The notes beneath the pieces are model-generated. The model saw only the letters and a list, made by a program, of their open reading frames with translations, was not told where the DNA came from and searched no databases. A stretch of 54,389 nucleotides of DNA from NCBI RefSeq assembly GCF_000156575.1, contig NZ_GG666047.1, positions 113,734-168,122 of the forward strand, in the 5' to 3' direction. A program made the position numbers and the translations under genes. The DNA is from Anaerococcus lactolyticus ATCC 51172. GTDB lineage: Bacteria > Bacillota > Clostridia > Tissierellales > Peptoniphilaceae. This document shows, in pieces, positions 1-8,393 of this stretch; within the stretch, counting starts at the first letter, position 1, and each line of letters starts with the position of its first letter.

Positions 1-24
1 TCAGACCTTTGGTCTGACTTTTAA
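1..24 (+). terminator. Rho-independent terminator of a gene left of the window
   Basis: TCAGACC-TTT-GGTCTGA forms a perfect 7-bp stem at 1-17, followed by CTTTT. It most likely ends a plus-strand gene lying outside the window. The stem may extend further left, so its true length cannot be seen. Confidence 0.6.
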
Positions 25-92
25 ATTGCAAATTTAAAAAATATTAAAGATTTATGGTAGGATTAAATGAAATAATGAAAAATTTGTAATAT

Positions 93-120
93 AAAAGGGG
101 CTGCTTGTGCAGTCCCTTTT
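93..120 (-). terminator. Terminator of the class A PBP gene
   Basis: A 12-bp stem (AAAAGGGGCTGC / GCAGTCCCTTTT, one G-U pair) closes on a TTGT loop. Read on the minus strand it lies 3 nt after the stop codon of the penicillin-binding protein gene and runs into TTTTTATATT. Confidence 0.85.
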
Positions 121-123
121 GGT

Positions 124-3045
124 TTATGGTTCAGGATTTTCTGGTTTTTCTCCTTCTGCTTTTGGTTCTTGACTTTGAGCATCTGGCTTATCAGACTTAT
201 CTTTGTCTTTTTTATCCTTGTCCTTATCTTTGTCTTTGTCTTTTTCCTTATCTTTTTCTTCATCATCCTCTCCGTCCTCTTCTTCACCAAGGTCTGAATA
301 GGTCTTTGGAACTCTGTGTTGCCAATCTCTTGGGATGATATTGCCAAAGTTTGCTGGATTGTAGTTGCTCTTTGGATTGATGAAGGATCTGGTTGTTACA
401 AACTCTTCTGGGGTCTTATCACTTACTAGGAGGTTGTTTCTAGAGTCGACTGTTGCCCATTCGTGAACATCGTCTTGTTCTGTTGGTTTATTCTTTGGTC
501 CGAATATTTCTGTCCTGACTGTACCTCTTGGGTCAGCGTAGGAGATTTCGGTTGGAAGCATACCACTCATGGTATCAACTTTCATGGACACAATTCCTTT
601 TGGTTGTTCAAATTTTAAAGCCTCACGACCTTCTAGGATTTTGTTGTTGATTACATTCCACATAAGGGCAGCTCTTTCAGCAGAGGAACCTGTAAGTGAT
701 ATGTTTTGATCATCACAGCCCATCCATATACCAACTGTGTAGTATGGGGTGTAGCCTAGGCACCAGAAGTCGTTGTAGTCGTCTGTAGTACCTGTCTTAG
801 TAGCAAAGTCAGTTCCATTTAGGAAGATATTTCCATAAAACTTACCGGCATCTTGAAGGGCAGATGTGATTTGGTAAGCTGTCTCTGGGCTTGTTACATC
901 GTGGGTAATCTTATCCTTATCTTCAAATAAGACCTTGCCTGTTGAGTCAACTATTTTTGAAAATGTAAGTGGTTCTATATATTTACCACCGTTGGCAAGG
1001 GCGGCGTAGGCTCCTGTCATATCTAGGGCTGTCATTCCATTTGTCATGGCTCCAAGCCCCATAGCTGCGAGGTTTTCGTCGTTAGTATTTTTATTTTCCT
1101 CGCTAGTTACAAAATTATCTTTGCCGTCTTCTTTGATTATGCCAAAGTTTTTAAGATATTTTAAGGATGTATCAATGCCAACCTTGTCAAGGGTCCTAAC
1201 AGCGATTGTATTTATAGATAATTTGAGAGCTTCTCTAAGAGGCTTAACGCCCATGTAGTAGCCATAAACGTTGTTTGGCCATGGCTTATTATTTTCATCC
1301 ATCATAAATGGTACATCGTCAATTCCTGTTGCAAGGTTAAAACCATTGTCCAAAGCAGGTGTATAAGTTGCAAGAGGTTTCATAGATGAACCTGGTTGGC
1401 GGGGTACGGATGAGGCCCTGTCTAAAATTCTTTGTCCTTTTTGATCACGACCACCCATTATTGCCTTTATATGACCAGTCTTTTGGTCGATAATAACGCT
1501 GGATGATTGGGGTTGGATGACACCTTCTAGGTCCATATCATAATAGTCTTTGCTGATTGAAAAAGTTCCGTCATCGTAAGACTTTATGAATTTTTCATTT
1601 TCATCTAAGTATTGTTTGGCTATTACAATATTATCTTCCTTGTCTAGATAGATATTTTTATTTGACCCGAGGTCAACAAAACCTGACCTGTGAGTTCTTA
1701 GGTTCCTATTTTCATCATCTAGAGAATAGTAGTTTCTAAAAACGAGTTTGGTCTGATCAAGGAAGGCCTTCTTAGATGTAAGGACTATATTTCCCTGATC
1801 ATCTTTGTGGGCATCGTCAGCTGATAATCTAATGTCATTATTTTCATTAAGGAAATTGCTCTTAGCATAGTAGAGTAATTTGCCTGAAGAATTTACAATG
1901 TTTCCCCATTTATCATATTTCATATTAAGAAGGGGAGGAGTGTTCCAACCAGAAGTATTGCCCATAAGGTAGGATGAAAAGTTTGCATAGATATCTTCAA
2001 GATTCTTTTGCATTTGCTGGTCTAGGGTGGTTGTTATCTTAAGTCCTCCATAGTAGAGCCTATCCCAGGCTTGGTTTTCGCTCATATCTTGTGTTTCCAT
2101 AAGTTTGGCTACTACTTGTTTTTCAAGAAGGGAATTGAAATAAGAAGTGATTTCTGTATTGGCTCTTTCTGCTGGTTCTATTGATTTAGCAATATTAAAG
2201 CTCTTGGCTTCTTCCATCTCAGCTTCACCTATATAGCCGAGCTCGTACATCTTATCAAGGACATAAGATTCCCTCTTAAGAGGCGCTTCGTTAAAAACTG
2301 CCGAATACTTTGTGCCATCTATAGAAAATTCTCCTAAAACTTTTTCGTCAGTTATTTCACTAGTTTTAATTGACTTATAAAGAGAATATTCAGATGGAGA
2401 TTGGACAATACCTGCAAGGGCTGCGCATTGGGCAAGGTTTAAATCTTTTACGTCCTTGTTAAAATAAGTATTGGCTGCCGCTTGGACTCCGTAGGAATTT
2501 TGTCCCATAAAGACTCTGTTAAGGTAGGCACCTAGGATTTCCTCTTTTGAAAGGTGGTCCTCAATTTCAAGAGCGAGGTAGATTTCCTTTATTTTTCTTT
2601 GATAGGTTTGATCATTTGTAAGGTAGGTATTTCTTGCAAGCTGTTGGGTAATGGTTGATCCACCCCTTACAATGCCACCTGCTCTTAGGTTTTCAAACAT
2701 AGAGCCGATTATAGAAATTACGTCTATACCCTTGTGGTCATAAAATCTTTCGTCTTCTACAGCTACAAAGGCATTTTTCAAATTATCTGGTATTTGGTCA
2801 TAGGGTACTATTTCCCTAAACTGACTAGTTGCAATTGCATCAACCTCATTGCCATCTTCATCAACGACAGTCGAGTTTTGACTCATTTCGTATTTAATTG
2901 CATCTGCATCTATTTTTGGTGCAGTCTTCATAACTTCAAGGATAGCTCCTCCTGTTATGCCTGCAAAAACTATCATAATAGATCCTAAAAAAAGTATTAC
3001 TATAAGCAAGATTTTTATTATGATAGAGGATATTTTTTTAGTCAT
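124..3045 (-). CDS. Bifunctional class A penicillin-binding protein (transglycosylase/transpeptidase)
   Basis: This 973-residue protein polymerises and cross-links peptidoglycan at the outer face of the membrane. An N-terminal transmembrane anchor covers residues 6-35. The glycosyltransferase (GT51) domain shows EDERFYDH near residue 97 and RGGSTITQQLARN near 127. The transpeptidase domain has SSMK (catalytic Ser, about 552), the SIN triad motif (about 608) and KTGT (about 749). The last roughly 55 residues are a low-complexity Asp/Glu/Lys tail with tandem DK pairs, ending in a Pro-rich stretch. The start is set by GGAGG just upstream on the minus strand. The gene stands alone, divergent from hflX, with its own terminator. 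The family is certain; whether it corresponds to PBP1a of other Firmicutes is not. Confidence 0.95.
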   Translation of the reverse strand: MTKKISSIIIKILLIVILFLGSIMIVFAGITGGAILEVMKTAPKIDADAIKYEMSQNSTVVDEDGNEVDAIATSQFREIVPYDQIPDNLKNAFVAVEDERFYDHKGIDVISIIGSMFENLRAGGIVRGGSTITQQLARNTYLTNDQTYQRKIKEIYLALEIEDHLSKEEILGAYLNRVFMGQNSYGVQAAANTYFNKDVKDLNLAQCAALAGIVQSPSEYSLYKSIKTSEITDEKVLGEFSIDGTKYSAVFNEAPLKRESYVLDKMYELGYIGEAEMEEAKSFNIAKSIEPAERANTEITSYFNSLLEKQVVAKLMETQDMSENQAWDRLYYGGLKITTTLDQQMQKNLEDIYANFSSYLMGNTSGWNTPPLLNMKYDKWGNIVNSSGKLLYYAKSNFLNENNDIRLSADDAHKDDQGNIVLTSKKAFLDQTKLVFRNYYSLDDENRNLRTHRSGFVDLGSNKNIYLDKEDNIVIAKQYLDENEKFIKSYDDGTFSISKDYYDMDLEGVIQPQSSSVIIDQKTGHIKAIMGGRDQKGQRILDRASSVPRQPGSSMKPLATYTPALDNGFNLATGIDDVPFMMDENNKPWPNNVYGYYMGVKPLREALKLSINTIAVRTLDKVGIDTSLKYLKNFGIIKEDGKDNFVTSEENKNTNDENLAAMGLGAMTNGMTALDMTGAYAALANGGKYIEPLTFSKIVDSTGKVLFEDKDKITHDVTSPETAYQITSALQDAGKFYGNIFLNGTDFATKTGTTDDYNDFWCLGYTPYYTVGIWMGCDDQNISLTGSSAERAALMWNVINNKILEGREALKFEQPKGIVSMKVDTMSGMLPTEISYADPRGTVRTEIFGPKNKPTEQDDVHEWATVDSRNNLLVSDKTPEEFVTTRSFINPKSNYNPANFGNIIPRDWQHRVPKTYSDLGEEEDGEDDEEKDKEKDKDKDKDKDKKDKDKSDKPDAQSQEPKAEGEKPENPEP

Positions 3046-3137
3046 GTGGCCTCCGTTTAATTCTAATTTTTATACTTACTTCTATTTTATCATTTTTAAT
3101 CAATAAGTTCCATCCTTTATTAAATTTTAGATAAAAG

Positions 3138-3143
3138 TATAAT
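3138..3143 (+). promoter_or_regulatory. Candidate hflX promoter -10
   Basis: A perfect TATAAT lies 18 nt before the hflX start. No good -35 stands at the normal distance (CTTTAT at 3115-3120), so the call rests on the -10 alone. Confidence 0.35.
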
Positions 3144-3161
3144 ATCTTAGAAAGGATTTTT

Positions 3162-4397
3162 ATGCAAGAAGTAATACAAGTCAACGTCCTTGCGAAGGAT
3201 GACGACGAAGAAATAAAAATATATGAATTAGAATCCCTGATTAATACTGCAGGAGGCAAGTCAGTTGCCTTTGTAAGTCAAGTTGTAAATAAGGTCAATC
3301 CGAGATTTTATATTGGCAAGGGTAAGCTTGAAGAAATTAGGGATTTGGCTGATAAATTAGAAGTGAAAACAATAATATTTGATGTAGAACTATCGGCCAG
3401 TCAATTATACAACCTAGAAGAAGAGTTAAAACTCAAGGTTGTTGACTGGACATCTTTAATTTTAGATATTTTTGCCCAAAGGGCTCACACTAAGGAGGCA
3501 AGGCTTAAGATAAAACTTGCCCAACTAAAATACCAACTACCAAGGATTAATAAGTGGTTTGCCTATTTGTCACGTCAGGCAGGTGGTATTGGTACTAGGG
3601 GTCCGGGTGAGACCATGCTTGAGACCGATAGGAGAGCTATTGAAAGGGATATTAGGTCCTTAGAGAAAGCCCTTAAGGATATAGAAAAAACTAAGCGTAT
3701 AAATAGGAAATCAAGAGATAATATTTTTAATATTTCCTTGGTTGGCTATACAAATGCAGGCAAGTCTACAATTTTAAATGGTATGATGAGACTTTTTGGG
3801 TCAGAAAAATATGTTTATTCTGATGACCTTCTCTTTGCAACACTTGATACATCAACAAGACGCCTAGATTTTTCAAACACTAAGGTTACCCTAACTGATA
3901 CAGTAGGTTTTATAGACAACCTCTCCAAGGAATTAAATGATTCTTTTTTGACAACTTTAGAAGAGATTAAGTTTGCTGATATGCTTCTTATCGTAATTGA
4001 TGCTAGTCACAATATTGACGGACAACTTGCAACAATTGATAAGTCCTTAGATGAAATCGAATTGGATGGTAAGCAAATAATTTATGTTTTCAATAAAATG
4101 GATAAGGTAGAAGATGTGACTGCAACAAGCTTATACAAAAGGGAGTACGAGAGAATATTTATTTCTGCTAAAAATGACGAGGACCTTCATAATTTAAAAA
4201 ATGAGATAGTAAAAGTCATCAAAGAAGAATATAGAGAAGTAACCATGCATATTCCTTTTGATAAGGGAGCAGTCCTAGATTATTTTATGACTAATTATGA
4301 TATATTAAAAACAGATTATGATAATACTGGTACTATAATTAAGCTTGAGATAAATAAGGGAGACTATGGCAAGTATGAATCCTATATCGACAAATGA
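3162..4397 (+). CDS. hflX: GTPase HflX
   Basis: Ribosome-associated GTPase of the Obg-HflX superfamily, thought to rescue or split stalled 50S/70S ribosomes. The N-terminal HflX domain includes the Gly-rich stretch RQAGGIGTRGPGE before the G domain. The G domain shows G1 GYTNAGKST, G3 DTVGF and G4 NKMD. At 411 residues it has the usual length for Firmicutes. AAAGGA precedes the ATG at normal spacing. It heads the run hflX-yigZ-yebC-lgt, which is tightly packed and probably cotranscribed. Confidence 0.95.
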   Translation: MQEVIQVNVLAKDDDEEIKIYELESLINTAGGKSVAFVSQVVNKVNPRFYIGKGKLEEIRDLADKLEVKTIIFDVELSASQLYNLEEELKLKVVDWTSLILDIFAQRAHTKEARLKIKLAQLKYQLPRINKWFAYLSRQAGGIGTRGPGETMLETDRRAIERDIRSLEKALKDIEKTKRINRKSRDNIFNISLVGYTNAGKSTILNGMMRLFGSEKYVYSDDLLFATLDTSTRRLDFSNTKVTLTDTVGFIDNLSKELNDSFLTTLEEIKFADMLLIVIDASHNIDGQLATIDKSLDEIELDGKQIIYVFNKMDKVEDVTATSLYKREYERIFISAKNDEDLHNLKNEIVKVIKEEYREVTMHIPFDKGAVLDYFMTNYDILKTDYDNTGTIIKLEINKGDYGKYESYIDK

Positions 4398-5019
4398 TTA
4401 TAAGACAATAAAGGGAACTGTAGTTTCTGAGTTTGAGGTAGAAAAGTCTGTCTTTATCACAACTGCCAAGCACGTTGAAAGCGAAGATGACGCTCTTAAG
4501 TTTATTGATGAAGTTAGGGGAAAATACAAGGATGCAACCCATAATTGCACAGCCTATATTATCAACCAAACACCAGTTATAAAAAGATATAATGATGATG
4601 GTGAGCCCCAAGGTTCGGCAGGACTTCCTATGTTATCTGTCCTTGAAAAAGAGGAAGTGACAAATGTGGCGGTGGTTGTAACAAGGTATTTTGGAGGAAA
4701 ACTTCTTGGCAAGGGCGGATTAATTCGTGCCTACACCAAGGGAGTTGCTGACACAGTTGGACCAAATGCCCTTTACAAGAGAGACTATTTGAGAGTAGAA
4801 TTAATTTTGTCTTATAATATCTTAGGCCAAATAGAAAATTATTTGAATGAAGAGAAATACCAAGTGATTGATAAGTTCTTCACCGATGAAGTGAAAATCG
4901 AACTTTATGTGAGGACTGATAGGTATAATAAGTTTTCTTCAGACCTAATAAATATGACAAGTGCGAATATTAAAATAAATAAAAAAGAAGAGCTTATGCT
5001 CTATGAAGTGAGGAGTTAA
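4366..5019 (+). CDS. yigZ: YigZ/IMPACT family protein (UPF0029)
   Basis: 217 residues with the IMPACT/YigZ signature NCTAYIIN...YNDDGEPQGSAGLP in the first half and a small C-terminal domain. The family is linked to translation control (yeast YIH1, mammalian IMPACT), but the bacterial role is unclear. The annotated ATG overlaps the end of hflX by 32 nt. AAGGGAG at 4356-4362 sits 3 nt from this ATG and 12 nt from an in-frame ATG at 4375, so either start is possible (217 or 214 residues). The overlap implies translational coupling with hflX. Confidence 0.88.
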   Translation: MASMNPISTNDYKTIKGTVVSEFEVEKSVFITTAKHVESEDDALKFIDEVRGKYKDATHNCTAYIINQTPVIKRYNDDGEPQGSAGLPMLSVLEKEEVTNVAVVVTRYFGGKLLGKGGLIRAYTKGVADTVGPNALYKRDYLRVELILSYNILGQIENYLNEEKYQVIDKFFTDEVKIELYVRTDRYNKFSSDLINMTSANIKINKKEELMLYEVRS

Positions 5020-5021
5020 TA

Positions 5022-5753
5022 ATGTCTGGACATAATAAGTGGAGTAAGATTAAGAATAAAAAAGGTAGTGAAGATGCCAAAAAAGGAAAAATTTTCACTA
5101 AGCATGCTAGGAATATAACAGTAGCTGCTAGGGAAGGTGGACTTGATCCTGAGTACAATGCAAGCCTTAAGACTGCAATAGAAATGGCTAAAGCAGATAA
5201 TATGCCAAACGATAATATAGATAGAGCCATTAAAAAAGCGAGCGGCGAAGCAGGTGGAGATAATTTCGAGAGGATAATCTATGAAGGTTATGGTCCAGGT
5301 GGAGTTGCCTTTATAGTTGACTGCTTAACAGATAATAAAAATAGGACTGCACCAGATGTAAGGCATATATTCGATAAGTTTGGCGGAAATCTTGGTACAG
5401 ACGGATCTGTAATGTTCCTCTTTGAGAAAAAGGGAGAAATTGTTGTAAATGGTGAAGGCAAGGACTTTGATGAATTTATGATGGATGCCCTAGAAGCAGG
5501 TGCAAGTGATGTAGATGACATTGAAGAAGGATATTTTCAAGTCCTTACAGAAGTAAATGACTTTAATGATACTGTAGAAAAGCTTAGAGAAATGGGATAT
5601 AAAATAGAAAAAGCTAACGTTTCTTACCTAGCAAATGATATCGAAGTAGATCCTTCTCACCACGAAAAACTTTTCAAATTAATAGATGCCCTTGAAGACA
5701 ACGACGATATCCAAGAGGTTTATTACAACTGGGCTAGCCCAAGCGAGGAATAG
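5022..5753 (+). CDS. yebC: YebC/PmpR family protein
   Basis: 243 residues starting with the diagnostic MSGHNKWSKIKNKKG, followed by the three-domain TACO1/YebC fold. Members have been described as transcriptional regulators; some act on the ribosome to help translate proline-rich stretches. GAGGAG precedes the ATG, which lies 2 nt after the yigZ stop. Full length, with no anomalies. Confidence 0.95.
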   Translation: MSGHNKWSKIKNKKGSEDAKKGKIFTKHARNITVAAREGGLDPEYNASLKTAIEMAKADNMPNDNIDRAIKKASGEAGGDNFERIIYEGYGPGGVAFIVDCLTDNKNRTAPDVRHIFDKFGGNLGTDGSVMFLFEKKGEIVVNGEGKDFDEFMMDALEAGASDVDDIEEGYFQVLTEVNDFNDTVEKLREMGYKIEKANVSYLANDIEVDPSHHEKLFKLIDALEDNDDIQEVYYNWASPSEE

Positions 5754-5754
5754 G

Positions 5755-6555
5755 ATGGAATTTAATATTGATAGGGTTGCCTTTTCAATCTTTGGCCTAG
5801 ATGTCTATTGGTATGGGATAATTATTGTAAGTGGGATATTGATTTCAAGTATTTTTGCAAAAAAAGAATTTGAAAGAAGAGGATTTAAGGCAGATATAGT
5901 CGATGATATCCTCTTTACCATCTTGCCAATAGGAGTAATCGGTGCGAGACTTTGGTATGTCATTTTTGAATGGGACTATTATGGAGCCCATCCAAAAGAG
6001 ATAATTGACATCAGGGGTGGAGGACTTGCCATCCAAGGTGGAATTATTTTTGGTCTAATTGCCTTGTATATTTTTAGCAAGGTTAGGGATATACCTATGA
6101 TAGACCTTACTGATATTCTAGCCCCATCTCTTGTATTTGCCCAGGCTGTTGGCCGTTGGGGAAATTTTACCAATGCTGAAGCTCATGGCTATCCAACAGA
6201 TCTTCCATGGGGGATAATTATAGATGGAGTTAAGGTCCACCCAACATTTTTTTACGAATCTCTTGGCGACTTTTTGATATTTTTATTCTTATATTTTTAT
6301 AGGAAGAAAAATCCTGCCAAGGGTTTTCAAGCAGGGATGTATTTTTTAGCCTACGGTATAGTGAGATTTTTTGTGGAAGGTTTAAGAACTGATTCACTTT
6401 ATGTATTTGGTTTAAGAACAGCCCAACTAGTTTCGATAGTATTTATAATAGTGGGCATAGCTTTATTAATTTTTGCTAAGCAAAAAAATCTCCCACCATA
6501 TTTTTATAAAGAAAATAAAAAGCAGAAAGAAGACAGAATTATAAGATTTAAATGA
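5755..6555 (+). CDS. lgt: Prolipoprotein diacylglyceryl transferase
   Basis: Integral membrane enzyme that moves diacylglycerol from phosphatidylglycerol onto the lipobox cysteine of prolipoproteins. The chosen ATG follows yebC by one base and has GAGGAA at 5745-5750; it gives 266 residues. A longer in-frame version would begin inside yebC and lacks a sensible N-terminus. Family marks are WYG near residue 20, RGGGLAIQGG, the signature GRWGNFTNAEAHG and HPTFFYES, across about seven membrane segments. A terminator follows, so this is the last gene of the hflX group. Confidence 0.95.
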   Translation: MEFNIDRVAFSIFGLDVYWYGIIIVSGILISSIFAKKEFERRGFKADIVDDILFTILPIGVIGARLWYVIFEWDYYGAHPKEIIDIRGGGLAIQGGIIFGLIALYIFSKVRDIPMIDLTDILAPSLVFAQAVGRWGNFTNAEAHGYPTDLPWGIIIDGVKVHPTFFYESLGDFLIFLFLYFYRKKNPAKGFQAGMYFLAYGIVRFFVEGLRTDSLYVFGLRTAQLVSIVFIIVGIALLIFAKQKNLPPYFYKENKKQKEDRIIRFK

Positions 6556-6567
6556 TATAAAGAATCT

Positions 6568-6594
6568 GACCAGTTTTAAAAACTGGTCTTTTTG
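6568..6594 (+). terminator. Terminator after lgt
   Basis: GACCAGTTTT and AAAACTGGTC pair around a single A at 6568-6588 and are followed by TTTTTTG. Confidence 0.88.
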
Positions 6595-6595
6595 T

Positions 6596-6624
6596 TTGCT
6601 TTTTTTTAATAAATAGGATAAAAT
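6596..6624 (+). promoter_or_regulatory. Candidate promoter of the division/cell-wall cluster
   Basis: TTGCTT (6596-6601), a 17-nt spacer and TAAAAT (6619-6624). The match is moderate, but its place between the lgt terminator and the MraZ boxes fits the start of the mraZ transcript. Confidence 0.5.
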
Positions 6625-6633
6625 AAAGATGAA

Positions 6634-6657
6634 GTGGAAGAATGTGGTAAAAGGTGG
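6634..6657 (+). promoter_or_regulatory. Three MraZ-box repeats upstream of mraZ
   Basis: GTGG occurs at 6634, 6644 and 6654, exactly one helical turn apart, as GTGGAA, GTGGTA, GTGGTA. Direct repeats of this type at 10-bp spacing upstream of mraZ are the known operator of the MraZ repressor in Firmicutes, Mollicutes and E. coli. The third box is part of the AAGGTGG ribosome-binding site. Confidence 0.75.
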
Positions 6658-6663
6658 TAGAGA

Positions 6664-7077
6664 ATGTTCCTAGGTGAATATGTTCATAAATTGGATAATA
6701 AAAACAGAATTATGATACCTAGCGACTTTAGGGAAGATCTTGAAGGATATTTTTATCTTACAAAGGGACCGGAAAAATCCTTGGTAGTCTATACCGAAGA
6801 TGAATTTCAAAAAAGATCAGAGGCCCTGGACCAACTTGTTTATGAAAATAAGAAAAATCGTGCTATAAAAAGACTATTTTTCTCATCCACTGTCAAAGTC
6901 GCCCTTGATAAACAAGGCAGGATTTTGATTAACAAATCGTTAAAGGACTATGCCGGTATCTCAGATGAAGCCATATTAATAGGCAATAATACCACTATAG
7001 AAATATGGGATAAGAAAATTTGGGATGATTACATTAATGAAGTCGAGGTGAATTTATCCGACATTATGGATGAATAA
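6664..7077 (+). CDS. mraZ: Transcriptional regulator MraZ
   Basis: 137 residues with two SpoVT/AbrB-like MraZ repeats: MFLGEYVHKLDNKNRIMIPSDF at the N-terminus and the second DKQGRILI copy near residue 80. MraZ multimers bind the repeats found directly upstream and repress their own operon. First gene of the dcw cluster. Its end overlaps the most upstream possible rsmH start by 8 nt. Confidence 0.95.
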   Translation: MFLGEYVHKLDNKNRIMIPSDFREDLEGYFYLTKGPEKSLVVYTEDEFQKRSEALDQLVYENKKNRAIKRLFFSSTVKVALDKQGRILINKSLKDYAGISDEAILIGNNTTIEIWDKKIWDDYINEVEVNLSDIMDE

Positions 7078-7999
7078 TATGAAATTTGAACATACACCTG
7101 TTCTCTATAGGGAATGTATAGAAAATTTAAATATTAAACCTGACGGCATTTATGCAGACCTAACCTTGGGTAAGGGAGGACATTCTAAGTTGATATTAGA
7201 AAAACTTTCTGCCAAGGGATTATTAATAGGCATAGACCAAGACAAAGCTGCCATTGAAGCTGCATCAGAAAATCTTAAGGACTATGACAACAAGGTTTTT
7301 TTTAACACTAACTTTGAAAACATAGGCAAGGTTCTAACTGAAGCTGGTTTTAATAAAATTGATGGTGCTCTAATGGACATAGGCGTCAGCTCATATCAAA
7401 TAGATAATCCAGAACGTGGTTTTTCATATATCCATGATGGACCTCTCGATATGAGAATGAATAGGCAAAATGAGTTAACAGCGGAAAAAATTGTCAATGA
7501 ATGCTCTCAGGATGAGCTCACAAGGATATTTTTTGATTATGGGGAAGAAAGATTCTCCAAGGCTATAGCAAAAAATATTGTAAAAGCTCGCGCAAACGAA
7601 AGAATTAATACCACTTTCAAACTCCGAAATATTGTTATGAAATCTGCGAGATTTACGGAAGTCCATCCTGAAAAAAGAGTATTTCAAGCTCTTCGTATTG
7701 AAGTAAATAGGGAGCTTGACGTCCTAACAAAAGCAATCGACACAATAATAGATTTTATTGATAAAGATGGCAGATTAGCTATAATTACTTTCCATTCTTT
7801 AGAAGATAGGATAGTTAAAAATAAATTTAAGGACCTGGCGACAGGATGTATATGTCCACCAGAAATTCCAGTATGTGTATGTAACCATGTGGCTAAGGTA
7901 AAAATTATTACCAAAAAGCCTATTACTGCAAAGGCTGATGAATTAAGGGAAAATTCCAGGTCTAAACCTGCGAAATTAAGAGTATGTCAAAGGATATGA
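7070..7999 (+). CDS. rsmH: 16S rRNA (cytosine-1402-N4)-methyltransferase
   Basis: SAM-dependent methyltransferase for C1402 of 16S rRNA. The SAM-binding stretch DLTLGKGGHSKLIL and the late FHSLEDRIVK motif are diagnostic. The listed ATG overlaps mraZ; a second in-frame ATG at 7079 gives MKFEHTPVL, closer to the usual family N-terminus (306 residues). No good SD precedes either one, so translation is probably coupled to mraZ. Confidence 0.95.
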   Translation: MNNMKFEHTPVLYRECIENLNIKPDGIYADLTLGKGGHSKLILEKLSAKGLLIGIDQDKAAIEAASENLKDYDNKVFFNTNFENIGKVLTEAGFNKIDGALMDIGVSSYQIDNPERGFSYIHDGPLDMRMNRQNELTAEKIVNECSQDELTRIFFDYGEERFSKAIAKNIVKARANERINTTFKLRNIVMKSARFTEVHPEKRVFQALRIEVNRELDVLTKAIDTIIDFIDKDGRLAIITFHSLEDRIVKNKFKDLATGCICPPEIPVCVCNHVAKVKIITKKPITAKADELRENSRSKPAKLRVCQRI

Positions 8000-8000
8000 T

Positions 8001-8375
8001 ATGGCTGAGCGTTTTGAAAAAAGACTAGTAAAAAATAAAAATAGGAATCGTGTTAGACTTAAAGTTAAAGAAAGACCAAAATTAACTAGGGCTAACCAGA
8101 TTGAAAAAACTAGGAAAAGGGATAGGAATGTAAAATACGCTATTTCTTTTATTGCTTTTGCTTTTATTGCTACTATGGCAACTTTCTTAATTATTAAAAG
8201 AATTAACTTGTCAAATGACAGATTTGAGTATAATAGACTACAGGCAGAAATTGTAAGCTATGAACTTCAAAGAGATAGGTTGCAAAATAATCTTGATGAA
8301 GCTATTGATCTTAACAGTATTCAAAGATATGCTATCGAAGATTTAGGAATGGTTTATAAGAAAAATAATAATTAA
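8001..8375 (+). CDS. ftsL: FtsL/DivIC-type septum protein
   Basis: 124 residues: a strongly basic cytoplasmic N-terminus (residues 1-45), one transmembrane segment (about 48-66), and a short extracytoplasmic coiled coil ending NSIQRYAIEDLGMVY, the usual end of FtsL-like proteins. FtsL and DivIC join DivIB in the divisome scaffold. The place right after rsmH is the conserved ftsL position. It starts 2 nt after the rsmH stop. Sequence conservation in this family is low, so the name rests on topology and position. Confidence 0.75.
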   Translation: MAERFEKRLVKNKNRNRVRLKVKERPKLTRANQIEKTRKRDRNVKYAISFIAFAFIATMATFLIIKRINLSNDRFEYNRLQAEIVSYELQRDRLQNNLDEAIDLNSIQRYAIEDLGMVYKKNNN

Positions 8376-8393
8376 CTGCCGTTAGGATTTATT

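Noticed and set aside
105-338. Plus-strand ORF antisense to the PBP tail
   Set aside because: It is the complement of the low-complexity Asp-Lys codon repeat and reads as a Leu/Phe-rich artefact with no SD.
5686-5754. Longer Lgt starting inside yebC
   Set aside because: The extra residues are polar and unrelated to Lgt N-termini. ATG 5755 has an SD and gives the normal length.
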